Assembly (NCBI GenBank): GCA_029204225.1
Contig: CM055097.1
Coordinates: forward strand, 54,800,320-54,864,319
Direction of reading: 5' to 3'
Origin: Diphasiastrum complanatum
Lineage: Eukaryota; Streptophyta; Lycopodiopsida; Lycopodiales; Lycopodiaceae
DNA length: 64,000 nucleotides
This document shows positions 42,048-53,429 of this stretch, piece after piece; position 1 is the stretch's first letter; the number at the start of each line of letters is the position of its first letter. A program made the translations under genes and the position numbers. Below the pieces are notes generated by a model that was not told the DNA's origin, made no database searches, and saw only the letters and a program-made list of their open reading frames with translations.

Positions 42048-42692
42048 AATATACACGTCCATATTTTTTGCCTTGTATTTTCTGGGGATAAGAAGGGTGA
42101 GCATTAGGTGCCCCTTCTTTATACTTAGCCAAGGGGGGATGTTGTAGTTTACAAGGACAACCGGCCAGGTGGACCATGATGTGGAGCACAAACCAAATGG
42201 ATTCACACCATCCGTGGCCAACCCCAAATGCAAATGGCAAGGCTCATCCCTAAACTCATGCCAGGTAGCATCCACATGCTTCCATGCTGGAGAATCAGCA
42301 GGGATCCTCATAGTATCGTCGGATGAATGATTGCTCGAATGTTATGTCATTAGCTCCGCGATGAAATTACACTTAAACAAGTGACGTATCTTGGGTATGA
42401 TGGAAAAATTTCTTACCACCTTGGTGGGTATGGTTGCTCCTTGTAAATCTTGCCTATAGCGGTGTTCCCCACAGCGTGGACACGTGCTTGCCTCCTCAAA
42501 CTCATCTTGATATAATATGAAATCGTTGGGACATGCATGGATGCTCTTGTAATCCATGCCGACGATGGATAGATTTTCTTGGCTCTTGTTGAGACGCTGC
42601 CATGGTGTTATTTGGGGGCAACATTTTCTTGAGGAAACTGCGACAAAATATAAACTTACGTAATTAGTTATATATAGTTTCTCGCAACGCAT
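42048..42692 (-). pseudogene. CACTA transposase N-terminal half
   Basis: From the right: RLNKSQENLSIVGMDYKSIH, ACPNDFILYQDEFEEASTCP with RCGEHRYRQD, PTKVVRNFSIIPKIRHLFKC, then MRIPADSPAWKHVDATWHEF, LHLGLATDGVNPFGLCSTSW and VVLVNYNIPPWLSIKKGHLM LTLLIP. These are signature blocks of plant CACTA transposase, including the zinc-like CPxC pair. A frameshift near 42330 separates the two parts. The domain is then cut by the gag insertion. Confidence 0.88.
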
Positions 42693-42755
42693 GAATTAAA
42701 AATAAAACGAGATTAGAGCAATTTGTCTATAACACACATCATGAAGCCAACAAGC

Positions 42756-43515
42756 TTACCCAAACAACTCTGTCACGTTCGCATCCGACCACCCGTACTT
42801 AGTTTGAAAGTTCAAAAGTAGCAAACAAGCTCGCAACTTTGACATTTGTGCACGCTCGTGCAAAGGATTGGATGACAAGCCACGCATCACCTCTTCTTCC
42901 CTTGTCAATGTGGCCTCGGGTGGGTTTGTGAGCAATGCATCGATCATGTCATCCATGTCCCCCTCATGATCATGCGATGTGAATGGCACTTCTTCGTGTG
43001 TTGTGACTTCTCGGGACATCTCTTCGTGCAAGTCCATGGGTGGTGTATGCGAGGAAAGTGGTGGCTCTCGTGCGCTTGCACGTCTGAATCTTGCGGATTG
43101 CATGGCAATATCTGGTTGAATTCTTTGATAGTCATGTGAGTGTGAGTCATCATCCTACATAATACAGGTGCAACAACAATCAAGAATAATAGAATATTCC
43201 TCCAATAAAAAAGGGTTCCAAACAACAGACATGGAAAAGGAGTGTGCAATCATTTATTTAGTTTTAGCAATACAAAGAGGTTTGCAAAGTATAACTCACT
43301 AAAGAACCGACCTCCATCCGCACAAATAATGACTCTCTCTCAATCTGACCATACATGCGAACATGTGATATTGTGGTATGTTCCTCTCGTCGCAGTGCAT
43401 ACTTACATCGTGCACATGGGCATGGTATTCTCTGGTGTAACCAGGCCTCTGATCTTATATGTGATGGTCCTACCTCATCATCTGAGGATGAGGAACGTGA
43501 ACTCAACATTTGCAT
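42756..43515 (-). pseudogene. CACTA transposase N-terminus (transposase-associated domain)
   Basis: RIPCPCARCKYALRREEHTT followed by ISHVRMYG is the transposase-associated zinc-like domain (CPCxxC...H...G) found at the start of plant CACTA proteins. A linker with acidic patches follows (HEGDMDDMIDALLTNPPEAT), then KLRACLLLLNFQTKYGWSDA, which normally precedes the ACPND block. Intron-like gaps separate these exons. The start at MQMLSSRSSSSDDEVG (43515) is plausible. Confidence 0.8.
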
Positions 43516-43799
43516 CGGTGCACCTTGGCAGGTGACAATGGATGGAACACAAAATTAGAAATGATTATCAATACATAAAACAAACTAGATAAATGCATTG
43601 AGACGAACAAAAGACATGTATATAATAACTAAATTTGAGTCTAGTGCAACTAGTCTCTGGAAATTAGCAATACAATTGCAAGATCGGATTACGTCTAGAT
43701 ATGCGAAGCATGCCTACGTGCATCATTACATGTCTAGCCTCGCTCTTCAATTCTTGCCAATTCTTTTACTATACTATATTGTCGGCTTTCCCGATATCT

Positions 43800-44196
43800 A
43801 GAAATACGTTCGGACCGGTTTCTATAAGAACCGCTGGTTCCTATATTTGGTTCCCAATATGTACTATTTTACAAAAATTAATAAAAAAATCATTTCGAAA
43901 ATGATTATTGCTAAGATAGTCACTTGCTAAAAGCCATTAATGAATGTTAGGTTCTGTACAGTGAATTGATACTCGGATTATATATACCCCCCTCCAAGGC
44001 TCAAAAGGACCCGACAGTTCTCATCCGTGACCGGTTCTTACAAAGGTCGAATATATCCGCCGGTTCTACACCCGGTTTAGGGTAAAAGTGTACCCGCCGG
44101 TCATGGTCTTAATTAGAACCGGGTTGATAAGCGGGTTGAGAACCGAAAATAAAAAATCGTTATCCGACCAACACTGGTCACCCGGGAATAGTAGTG
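43800..44196. repeat. CACTA right subterminal region with CCGGTTC repeats
   Basis: CCGGTTTCTATAAGAACCG, GACCGGTTCTTAC, GCCGGTTCTAC, AGAACCGGG and AGAACCG lie within 350 bp in both orientations, ending in TAGTAGTG. This matches the usual layout of CACTA subterminal binding repeats followed by the CACTA terminus. Confidence 0.65.
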
Positions 44197-45811
44197 GGTG
44201 GATGCCAAATACGTCGATGTTTGGACAATTATGACATCCTTTAACCAGATCATCAATACAACTTAGCAGATAAGAAATTGTGCCATCAAATGCACTAAAT
44301 ATTCTTTGACAAGGCTTGGGAGGAATCGACCATCTTAAAAAATTGTGTATTTTTTAGAATGCATTAATTTTGAGTTGATTTAGAATGCATCAAATTAGAA
44401 TGCACCTCAGAACATGCAAGGAATACTATTTCTAATTTAGTCAAGGCCTCGGAATTGCCCTCGGTATACTAAAGCTAGTGTGAGGTGTATACCGAGGGTC
44501 AGACAGATTCTTGAAATCTTCAAAAAGACTAACATTTTTTGTGGCATTTTTGAAGAGAGAAGAGGAATGGGTGATCGAATCAAGGGACGTAACTGTTGCC
44601 TTTGTCCTCTCCCTTGTTTGTTGATCCTTGCTCACCCACTTTATCCTCCTTGCTCTCCTTATTCCCCTCACATTTGAGTGCTCCTTTTGCCTCTCTTGCT
44701 ATTGCTCTTTGCTTTCTCCTCTTGCATTTTGCTTGTTCTTCTTGCTCCTCTTGCACTTTGCTTGTTGTCCTTGCTCTTCCTCTTAGCTTATTCCTTGCAT
44801 AATCAAATGTGGAGAGGTCAAGAAAAAAAGGGAAAGTGGAGGATGGAGGCTTTTTGATTTGTTGGATGCAAGGTAATCTCCTTTCTCTCTCTTTCTCTAG
44901 CATCATAGTATCCATCTCAATGTGATCTTAGTTTGGTTTTATTGACACCATGTCTTCTATGCAGGCTTTCCTTTGAGGCAAAGGAGTCGGTGGATCCAAT
45001 TTTTTGAGAAGCAGACAGGTCGGAAAGGCCGTCGAAATAGGCGGATCTACAATATTTACTATTCCAAAGGCTATTTCAATGCCTATTCCGAAGGCAGTTT
45101 CAGGTGAGGGTGCTGGATGAGGATGATGTAGATCCATAGTTGAGGCTGTTGTAGATCCAGAGTTCCAGAAAGTCGGAATACCCATCGAAATATATAGATC
45201 TGTTGGATTTGTCATATAAGTGTCTATTCCGATGGCTGTTCCGATGCCAAATCTTGTTGTTTTCTGGTGGATATGCTGGATTGCATATGGATGTTTGTTG
45301 CTCTTTTTCTAAAATTAATTTGTTACAACTATTTTTTGTGATACTAAACTAAACAAACTACAATACTGATTTTTGTTTTGCAGATTTCATTATTGGATAC
45401 TGGACCAATATTCATCATAGCATTTCAGGCAGATCATCATAACAGCTTCCGGAGGTACTTTCAAGGTCGCAATGGAGTTCAAAATAAATCCTGCTAGTTT
45501 TAACAGCATACCAATGTCTATTCCAATGTCTGTTCCGACCTCTGCTGACATTTTTTTTTTATCTTTCAAATGACAGATCTGTGAATGTTATGATACATTT
45601 GTAAAGCTTGGGTGTTATTTTTAGAAGACTATTCAATTGTGCTGACTAGTTCTATGAATTTTCCATGAGGATTTGTTACATGGGTTCTTGATATGAAATT
45701 GTTTTGCAGTTTTTTATGTCGATTCTTGGGCTCTAACATCATTCAAGCAGCTGACTAACACAAGTAGTAGCAGTTCCAAGTACCTGTACAATATTGTAAC
45801 AGTTTGTCTCC
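44197..45811. other. 1.6 kb without recognised gene
   Basis: 44448-44505 carries CCTCGG/TATACCGAGG words as at the CACTA left end. 44600-44800 is C/T-rich with CTTGCTCCTCTTGCA-type repeats that create spurious open frames on both strands. 44980-45540 repeats ATTCCGATG/CCGAAGGC-type words such as TCTATTCC(A/G)ATG and GTTCCGA. No coding or RNA gene found. Confidence 0.45.
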
Positions 45812-46352
45812 TATTTTTTTTGTTGTAGATCCACATTTTGTAGTGTAGAACTTTTTATTAGAATTCATGAAAACATATCTGCACATCCTAAAAAGAAATC
45901 TGTACTTTTATTGATGAAGTTGCTGATAATGGGTACATCTTTCAACTAGGGTGGGAATCAGTGGATCTGGATCTGTTTAAGACAGTATACCATCTGTTAT
46001 CTCGAGGTCCATTCCGACCTCTACTCATACATTTTTTACAATTCATAAATAGATTATATGCTAGATTGTTACTAACCCATGAATGCTAGATTATATACCT
46101 CTGCTCAAAAATGTTCATCTCCTATCTTTTGTTGTAGATGCACGTTTTGCAGTATAGGAATACATTCAATTTTAGTTTACATTATGATTTATGAAAATAC
46201 ATCTACACATTTTAGAGACAAATCTATACATTTATTGATGGATCTATTGATAATGGGTGGGAATCAGTGAGGTCGAAACAAGCCTCGGAATATTTGGATC
46301 TATTCAAGGCACTATACCATCTTTTATTTCGAGGTCCATTCCGACCTCTGCT
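45812..46352. repeat. Two tandem copies of a ~300 bp unit
   Basis: Copy 1 (about 45812-46033) and copy 2 (about 46110-46352) share TTTTGTTGTAGAT(C/G)CAC, TTATTGATG, GATAATGGGT, GGGTGGGAATCAGTG, TATACCATC and CGAGGTCCATTCCGACCTCT. The repeat period is about 300 bp with small indels. Non-coding. Confidence 0.75.
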
Positions 46353-46792
46353 CTTACATTCAAAAACGAATCTGGTAAATATTGGCAATTTGTGTCTGAA
46401 CAATGCTAGATTATTATCACCTCAGCTATTATATCAAGATTACAAAATTCCCACCCTAGTTGATACATTTTGACTCAAGACCACCACAGTTTTAAATTTT
46501 ATCACCACATTGAGACCTTCATGCTGCCTTCTTGATTACGTTTGTCCTTGAAATGATGACACTTCTCCGCTAGTGTTTTTATGAACCTGCTGGGGAACTC
46601 CATAGTTGGCCTAAGCAAACAAATGATCTCTACTCTCAACAATCGTGACCATATACATAATTAATGTTTCAAGCTTATTAGTTTGTGCTACTCTGATTTG
46701 TAGGATCTTAACCTAGTCTTGTTATTTTAATTTACAAGATCATAGTTTATGTGTTGTGTATTGGTTATATTTTCATGCTTAGAAATAGAGAG

Positions 46793-47130
<338 letters not shown>

Positions 47131-47161
47131 GTTTTAGGGTTTAGAGTGTGCGTGTGCATGT

Positions 47162-47659
47162 TGTGAAAGATTTCAGATCATTATGATCCAATCTACTTGA
47201 ATGATCTTTGGTTGGAAAGAGAAATACACTACCAATCTCACCAATGTAGAAAAATCAGCATCTACACACAAAATGAGATGCAAACACGAATAGAACTTGA
47301 TCAAACTTGAATGAAATGAAAAAGTACTGTTGTTGTCCATAAAAACCCAGCAAGCTATTGTATTTCACACGCTGGATCCAAAAATAACAAATATAGATCA
47401 TTCTACACATAGAATTGCAAGCAATCACCAAGATAGTGCACCAATGGATAGTAGAACCCAAGAGAACCATGTATAAGCATGAAAATCTACTCAAACTCGC
47501 ATTCTAACTTTCCCACACTCTCAAAAAGTGTTTATTCAAATGAATTTTAGACTAATAAACTTTGAAAAGTCAACCTCTAAGTCTAAAACAAGTTCTGGCC
47601 TCCATATGCCAAATATGGAAATATAGCAAAATGTGATGAAACTAGTTGAATCTTTCACA
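47162..47659 (-). repeat. 3' LTR of the composite, with ~149 bp internal deletion
   Basis: Begins TGTGAAAG and ends CTTTCACA, matching the right LTR. Compared with that 647 bp copy, about 149 bp are missing after ATGTATAAGCATGAAA (near 47485), including the TATA-box segment. The first 215 bp differ from the right LTR at roughly 10 percent of sites by eye. TTCCCTCTTC at 47660 is the complement of the polypurine tract. Confidence 0.87.
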
Positions 47660-47677
47660 TTCCCTCTTCAACTAGGT

Positions 47678-47930
47678 TTAGCATAGACTTTGATAACACT
47701 CCGAGTGAATCCTATGCTTCATGAACAAGTTCTTTCCCAATGCTTTGGTGAAGATATCAGCTACACATTCTCTTAAAGACACATGTTGAAGCTCCACCTC
47801 CTTTGTAATGACTTGCTCCCTCACAAAATGTTGTTGCTCCTCAATATGCTTGCTCCTAGCATAGTTTTTGACAATAGAACTTTGATCCATCATAAGAATT
47901 ATCTTCTTCCTAAGAATATATCTCCTAGGA
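47678..47930 (-). pseudogene. Copia RNase H tail fused in frame to the gypsy extra-ORF start
   Basis: MMDQSSIVKNYARSKHIEEQ followed by QHFVREQVITKEVELQHVSL and RECVADIFTKALGK is the C-terminal end of copia RNase H. Reading left from 48010, the frame begins MSSTDTSQSPRYTIHRNVPS, the start of the gypsy extra ORF, and passes without a stop into the RNase H tail near 47930. So the junction makes a chimeric open frame. Expression is unproven. Confidence 0.88.
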
Positions 47931-48924
47931 AGGATCATGATGTTCGTTGCAGATGGGACATTACGATGGATAGTATAGCGCGGAGACTGGGAAGTATCGG
48001 TAGAAGACATGATGATCAGAAAGGAGATATAAAATGCGTAAAAGTGTCTCAAAAAGCAATGCAAGATTTCTGGAAGGCTTTGGTCATGGTAAAAATTCGC
48101 AAGAGCTTCGCTAGCACAAGTGAGGAATGAATCGAATTCAATCAACTTATAGGTGAATTTGGTGGGTCCATTACACTGAATACTAGTTTGGCTGATCAGT
48201 TTTGAACAAAAATTTGCAAGCATGTACAGTACTGTGATAATAGGGTATAAAAATCTTTTCGGGAATCTGAACCTATCAGGCGAATGTTTTTCAGGCCTGG
48301 CAAAGGATGAATCTTTGCCCAGAAGGGTCCTTTGCCAAGTATTGTCATAAATGTATTTTTCCAAGACCTGAACCTATGAAGATCATCTAACAGATCGGCG
48401 AAGGTTAATAATGAGGTTAAGATGCTCGATGAAGGTTCCCAAAATGGCATATCACTGATCCTTCGTCGGACTCAAAAATTGGAGTTTTTCTAGACAAGAA
48501 CCTTCGTCCACCTCAAATTAGATAAATCTAGAGTGGATGTACAATCTAAGAGCTCAACGAAGGTTTTTGCTACTAAATAGGCTAAATCTGACCAAAACAG
48601 TGATTTTCTAAGCCTTTTTCCATCAAAAATTACTGTGTTTCCTTTTCCTATGTTGATGACTTTCTGACTTTTGCTCATCAGTCTTTTCTCAATTTAATAA
48701 TTTTTTTTCTGTTTTTTTTTAACTATCTTTTTCCAAAAAAACTCAGCAAATTAAGTACCGAAAAACAAAAAATTAAAAAACAAATTAAATTAAAAAACCA
48801 TTGAGATCAAACTTGCTGAATTGGTGGAGCAGGTTGCCAAAACTTGCGTAAGCGGCTGCCATTCACTGGAGTATCAAATCGTTTTCCATCAAAGTGCTCA
48901 AGAATTATTGTGCCATAGTTCAAC
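47931..48924 (-). repeat. Second copy of gypsy integrase tail, intergenic region and extra-ORF start
   Basis: This ~1 kb matches 52526-53530 collinearly: extra-ORF N-terminus (48010-47931), an AT-rich spacer with CGAAGGTT-type words, and the integrase end (CTGGAGTATCAAATCG, TTTTCCATCAAAGTGCTCA). It differs by many substitutions and small indels. It lies between the possible LTR at 48925 and the copia tail, so it is a rearranged duplicate rather than a tandem element. Confidence 0.85.
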
Positions 48925-49653
48925 CTGAATCCAAGATCTAGTCAATCTAGCATCAAAGAGATGGAGTTAGTTGTCACGCGGAGGTTCATTCCCATGAGAG
49001 CGATAGTATAGTTCAGATCTCAACATGAATGGAGGATCTAACACTAACATCCATTAACACTAAGCATTAACACTACATCCATTAATCCTACTTCCATTAA
49101 CCTTAAATCCACAACAATGATAGAAACTTACTCTTCTCTCTCTCCTTTTCTCTCTCACAAAAAGCATAAAAAATAGCAATCCCAATAATGATCAGATCCA
49201 ACAATTAGCAGAATCCAAAGAAAGCATGAGAAATGGAGAAAAAGAGAGAAAAAGCAAGGACATTCATCAGTCCATTTTTTAAGAGAACCAATCTGCTTTA
49301 TTGAAATGAGAAAATGAATATGAGGAGCAACTCGAGTTGGTCCATTTTTATAGTAGAGAGGAGGACTCTGGCCTCTAAATCCTATTGGTCCAGTCTTACC
49401 TCTCTTTTTATTCAAATTTAAAAAAGTGTGGGAACCATCAAAATTGGAGGGAAACCCAACTTTATTCACTAACTTGACATTTAGGCCCTGCAACATGAAA
49501 AGTCCCGCAAAAAGGCCTAAATTCCTTTCATTAACATTCTAATTAATCAAATAACTATTTGATCATTGGGTTGGACTTACACACGTAGGGAGCCAAATCC
49601 CTCTCACTTATTAACTAGGGTTAGGGTTGCCTTGGGATCCGCAAACCCTTCAA
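48925..49653 (-). repeat. Possible 3' LTR of the gypsy body
   Basis: On the minus strand it would begin TGTTGAAGGGTTTGC at 49653, preceded by a purine-rich tract (GGTGGGGGATAC). The complement of a TATA-like CTATAAAAA lies at about 49348-49356, and the region has no coding signal. The lower end abuts the duplicated integrase tail. No second copy was found upstream of the gypsy gag, so the LTR assignment rests on layout alone. Confidence 0.45.
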
Positions 49654-49705
49654 CAGTATCCCCCACCAAAACTGGTGGCGGTCCCACGACACCTGCAATA
49701 TGCAA

Positions 49706-52611
49706 TTATTGGGGACTTTTATTGGCTTCGCGCCGAATCTTCATTAAATGATACTGCACCTTCTCCATAAAGTTAAGGCGTGCAGTATTGAAATCCAAAT
49801 TATGCGGCAGGAAACAAAGGTGGGCTCTGGCAATCCACTTGGAAGTTGTCCATGATGTGAAGCGGGATTCCCAAGAGCCTCCCATCATAGCCGCACGGAA
49901 ATACAGTCGAGCAATCGGCAGCTGATCTTTGATTTGCTCTGAGGCCATCGGCTTATTTGGATCAAATGCCAGGAAGGAAGGCAATCGTCTGCCACTAATG
50001 CCAACAGAGTTAGATCTTTTGCAAACATTGTCGATTGTCGCACTGTTGGATCCGAAGAGTGGACATACTCTCTCTAATATGCTTGTAAGGCCCAATGGAA
50101 ATCCACTGAAATATTCCAGCTGTAAGACTGGTGGATGATTGGCCAATTGGGCATATGGATGGTGATTTTATCCATAGCCAATCCCAAATCTTTCCATTTT
50201 TGTCTTTGCAGCATTGGCATGTAATAAGGATCTACCCGCAACTGGCGAGGGCTGGCGACATAACTCCTAATTGATTCCGGAGTTTTCTCAAAAACCGTGA
50301 TTCTCCATGCCGGCTGCTCTCCTAGTGCAAGTATTTTGTCCAATTCTTTGTCGGCCTCGGAAGTCTTAAATTTGAGAACCCATCCACCATGCGAGGACTC
50401 ATGTGGATGCTGCTTTAAGAAGGTCTAGATCAGGTCCTTGACGCTGATGGGCCTTCTAAATAAATGGCTTGTCCTTGATGAAGATGGACCCACTTGTCCT
50501 GCCAGTATAGTTGGTGGTTGATCTGCTAGATTTGGAGCTCCCCCCTGGTCCATGCTCGAATCAACCCCTGTATCCATCTGTACAGCTTCTTGGTGCGAAG
50601 GGGAGAATTACGGCATGACCGGGACAAGAATTTGTGGTCCGGATTCCAACACTTGAGTGGCGGCTTTTTCATAGGCGTTGATGGTCTCTTTTGCTTTTTC
50701 CAACTCGGTTGAAGTTGCTCCTTTGAGCCTATCAAAGCGGCCTTGGAATCCTTGAAGGGCCACTTTGTATGTTTCCACTTTCTTGAACAAATATGCAATC
50801 TCCGTCGGTGTGACCGGATGATCGGGTATTTGTGTTTGTAGATACGCATCATGCTCAAGGATGGTCGCATCCAATTCACCTTGAGCCGTGTGCAATCTTG
50901 TTCGGCCATTTGTAATTGCCCCTTCAGCAGCTGCACCTGTTGCTTGGCTTCTTGCACTGCCTTATCTACCTGATCATGTGCGGTTGTGAGGGCATTTTGC
51001 AAGGAGCTAATGTAGGTTTCCAAGCGATCAGCTTGTTGTTGGGCCAATGTCTTTTCGCTTTCAACCTTTTCTTCATGTTTCTTGGCTATCTTCACCTCTC
51101 GATCTAGTTGGACAATTTTTTGGCTGATCAGAGTGTTTTCAAATCCTAAACCAGAGATCCTCTGTTCCATTTTCTTTTTTTTATCCAGCATAGACTGGAT
51201 CACTTGCCCAAGGCTTGAAACTAACCCGAGAGCATCACCAGAATCGACAATCATGGAGGTGGTAGCAGTAGGAGACCCTGATGGTACTGTCCATGGTAGG
51301 TGTGGAATAGGTGCCAAAGTCTCTTCTTCTTCAAAAATATCCTCGTCTTCAAACCCTTCAGGCATCATGGCATCGAACTGCTTTGGTGACTTGACAGTTG
51401 TGTCGACCCGAAGTGTGGCTGGGCTACCCTGTGTGGGTTGTTGCTGATTGGCATCTTCGACACCAACAGTAGCTTCATGGATATGCCCGAATCCTCTTCC
51501 AAGGGATTGGGGTTCAAAGGGTGCTGGGCTCTGAGGCATTTCAAAGATTTCGGTGGCCCCAAGGGGGTCAGAATCATCAAACATATCCATGAAGAACTGT
51601 GTGTTGGGTGAGGTTGCTTCGGTGTGCAGGGGTGAGGCGGCCTGGGCAGCTATGATGGGAATAGTAGGCCCAATGGTCACAGACGGAAGCAGAGGCGAGG
51701 GAAGCATCAGAGGCGAGGGGAATGGGAATTTCAGTGCAAACAGTAGTAGGGGGTGGAAGCGCAGTTGACGAGGTATGTCTAGTACGATGTCGTGACGCGG
51801 AAGGCGAGTCAGGAATTACGATCTCGCTGTGTGGACGACGACAACTATGAGAACTTGAGGCCTGGTGAGATGACTTGTGTGGTGTTTCTTCGTAAATCGA
51901 AAGCACAAAATCCAGGTGGAAGCCATGGATTTTGTTTTCTAAGTGAGAAGCGGCTAAGAGGGACAATAGAGAGCCAGCGGCAAACTGCTGCTTTGTATTG
52001 GCCTTAATAGCTCGCTTGAGCTCACCAAAAACAATCTTGAACCAGTTATATGGTTCAAGAGGGGCTTTGGCCAACTTGATGTGGGACTCCACTATCCTGT
52101 GAAGGATTTGAGATGTGATGCGGTCTTTCCTGAGGTTGCCAATTATCAGGAAATGATTCAACAATTGGGTAGTGGCGTGGATGGAAGGCTCAATGATGGC
52201 TTCCAAAAGATAACCATCATTAGTCCAATGCAGATCGTTGGTGAGATTAATGTATGGCTTGATGGCCTGTTTGGCGTGCTTGTGATTGAGTGAGGCATGC
52301 GTACCGGATGAGATTCCTATAGCTACAAGTGCGGCCTCGGTGACACGCACCTTGTGTGTGGCTCCTTGGAAGGTGATGTAAAACTTGGATTTCTCTTCCT
52401 TCCACGTACTGAAGGCAAGAGTGATTAAATCCATATTGATGCATCCCGAAAAGGCTCTCTCATGAATACCCATTGCCGTAAGTAGAGGCTCCGCAAGGGT
52501 CATCCACTGAGTGACCATGCTTGTGCTAGGAAGAATCATGATGTCCGTTGCATATGGGACATCATGATGGATAGTATAGCGCGGAGACTGGGAAGTATCG
52601 GTAGAAGACAT
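49706..52611 (-). pseudogene. Extra ORF in the env position: N-terminal domain, acidic linker, coiled coil, C-terminal domain
   Basis: Starts at 52611 (MSSTDTSQSPRYTIHHDVPY); this start is conserved in the second copy at 48010. A predicted globular N-domain (about 250 residues: MVTQWMTLAEPLLTAMGIHE, WKEEKSKFYITFQGATHKVR) is followed by a Ser/His/Pro-rich linker and, after a frameshift near 51700, an acidic patch (EDEDIFEEEE) and a long coiled coil (ENTLISQKIVQLDREVKIAK, QQQADRLETYISSLQNAL). After a shift near 50895 the coil continues, and a C-domain (KILALGEQPAWRITVFEKTP, FPLGLTSILERV) reaches 49706. No transmembrane helix or signal peptide. Function unknown; about 970 codons. Confidence 0.6.
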
Positions 52612-53429
52612 GATGATCAAAAAGGAATTATAACCGCGTGAGAATGTATCAGAAGGCAATGCAGAAAATTTGGAAGGCTTTGGTAGCAAGAAAAATTCGC
52701 AAGAGCTTCGCTAGCACAAGTGAGGAATGAATTGAATTCAGTCAACTTATAGGTGAATTTGGTGGGTCCATTACACTAAATAGTAGTTGGGCTGATCAGT
52801 TTTGAACAAAAATTTGTAGACATGTACAATATTGTAAAAATAGGCTATAAAAATCTCGGTGAAGGTTTCTAGGGATCTGAACCTATCAGGCGAACGTTTT
52901 CCAGGGCTGGCGAAGGATGAACCTTCGCCTAGGAGGGTCCTTCGCCCAGGTACTGTCATAAATATTTTTTTCCACAATCTAAATCTATGGACAACCTAAT
53001 TTTGACATTTTAAAATTCATAATGATGTTATGATACTCGACAAAGATTCCCAAAATGGCATATCACTGAACATTCGCCTGACTCAAAAATTGAATTTTCT
53101 CTTATCAAAAACCTTCGCCCACCTCAATCTAGATAAATCAAGGGTGGATGTATGGTCTGAGAGCTCAGCGAAGGTTTCTAATACTGTATTGGCCAAATCG
53201 ACTCAAAACAGTGGTTTTCTAAGTCATTTTTCATAAAAATACTGTGCTTCCGTTTTCTTATGCTGATGACTTCCTGACTTTTGCTCATCAGTCTTTTCTT
53301 ATTTTATTTTTTTCTCTTTTTTTTTTTCAACTGTCTTTTTCCAAAAAAAAATCCGCAAATTAAATACTGAAAACAAAAAATTGAAAACAAATAAAATGAA
53401 AAAAATATATTGAAATCAGGCTTGTTGAA
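52612..53429 (-). other. Spacer between gypsy integrase and the extra ORF
   Basis: A ~820 bp spacer with A- and T-runs (53300-53400) and recurring CGAAGGTT/AACCTTCG words. It includes a hairpin with arms GGCGAAGG (52909-52916) and CCTTCGCC (52922-52929). Its counterpart lies at about 48010-48830. An upstream ATG at 52689 stays open but is not conserved in the copy, so I place the ORF start at 52611. Confidence 0.6.

Larger units (their letters stand above)
37781..44196 (-). mobile_element. CACTA (En/Spm) DNA transposon locus with transposase gene
   Basis: The left terminus reads CACTACAAGAGGACGGGT. A candidate right terminus ends ACCCGGGAATAGTAGTG at 44196. Both share CACTAC and CGGGT spaced alike, in inverted orientation. 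Subterminal repeats occur at each side (CCTCGG/TATACCGAGG-type on the left; CCGGTTC/GAACCGG-type at 43800-44150 on the right). The flanking trinucleotides (ATT and GGT) do not match, and CCTCGG repeats resume at 44448, so the pairing of ends is uncertain. The gene inside runs on the minus strand. Confidence 0.7.

Noticed and set aside
44596-44915. Overlapping open frames on both strands, one Leu/Ser-rich, one Glu/Lys/Arg-rich
   Set aside because: They sit on C/T-rich low-complexity sequence, with no domain on either strand.
51082-51447. Plus-strand open frames within the extra ORF (also 50916-51107 and 51553-52007)
   Set aside because: They are antisense to the coiled-coil ORF, whose long heptad pattern is the more convincing reading.
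49706-52611. Calling the extra ORF an envelope gene
   Set aside because: It has the env position, but I see no signal peptide, fusion-type segment or membrane helix, and the coiled coil alone is not evidence.
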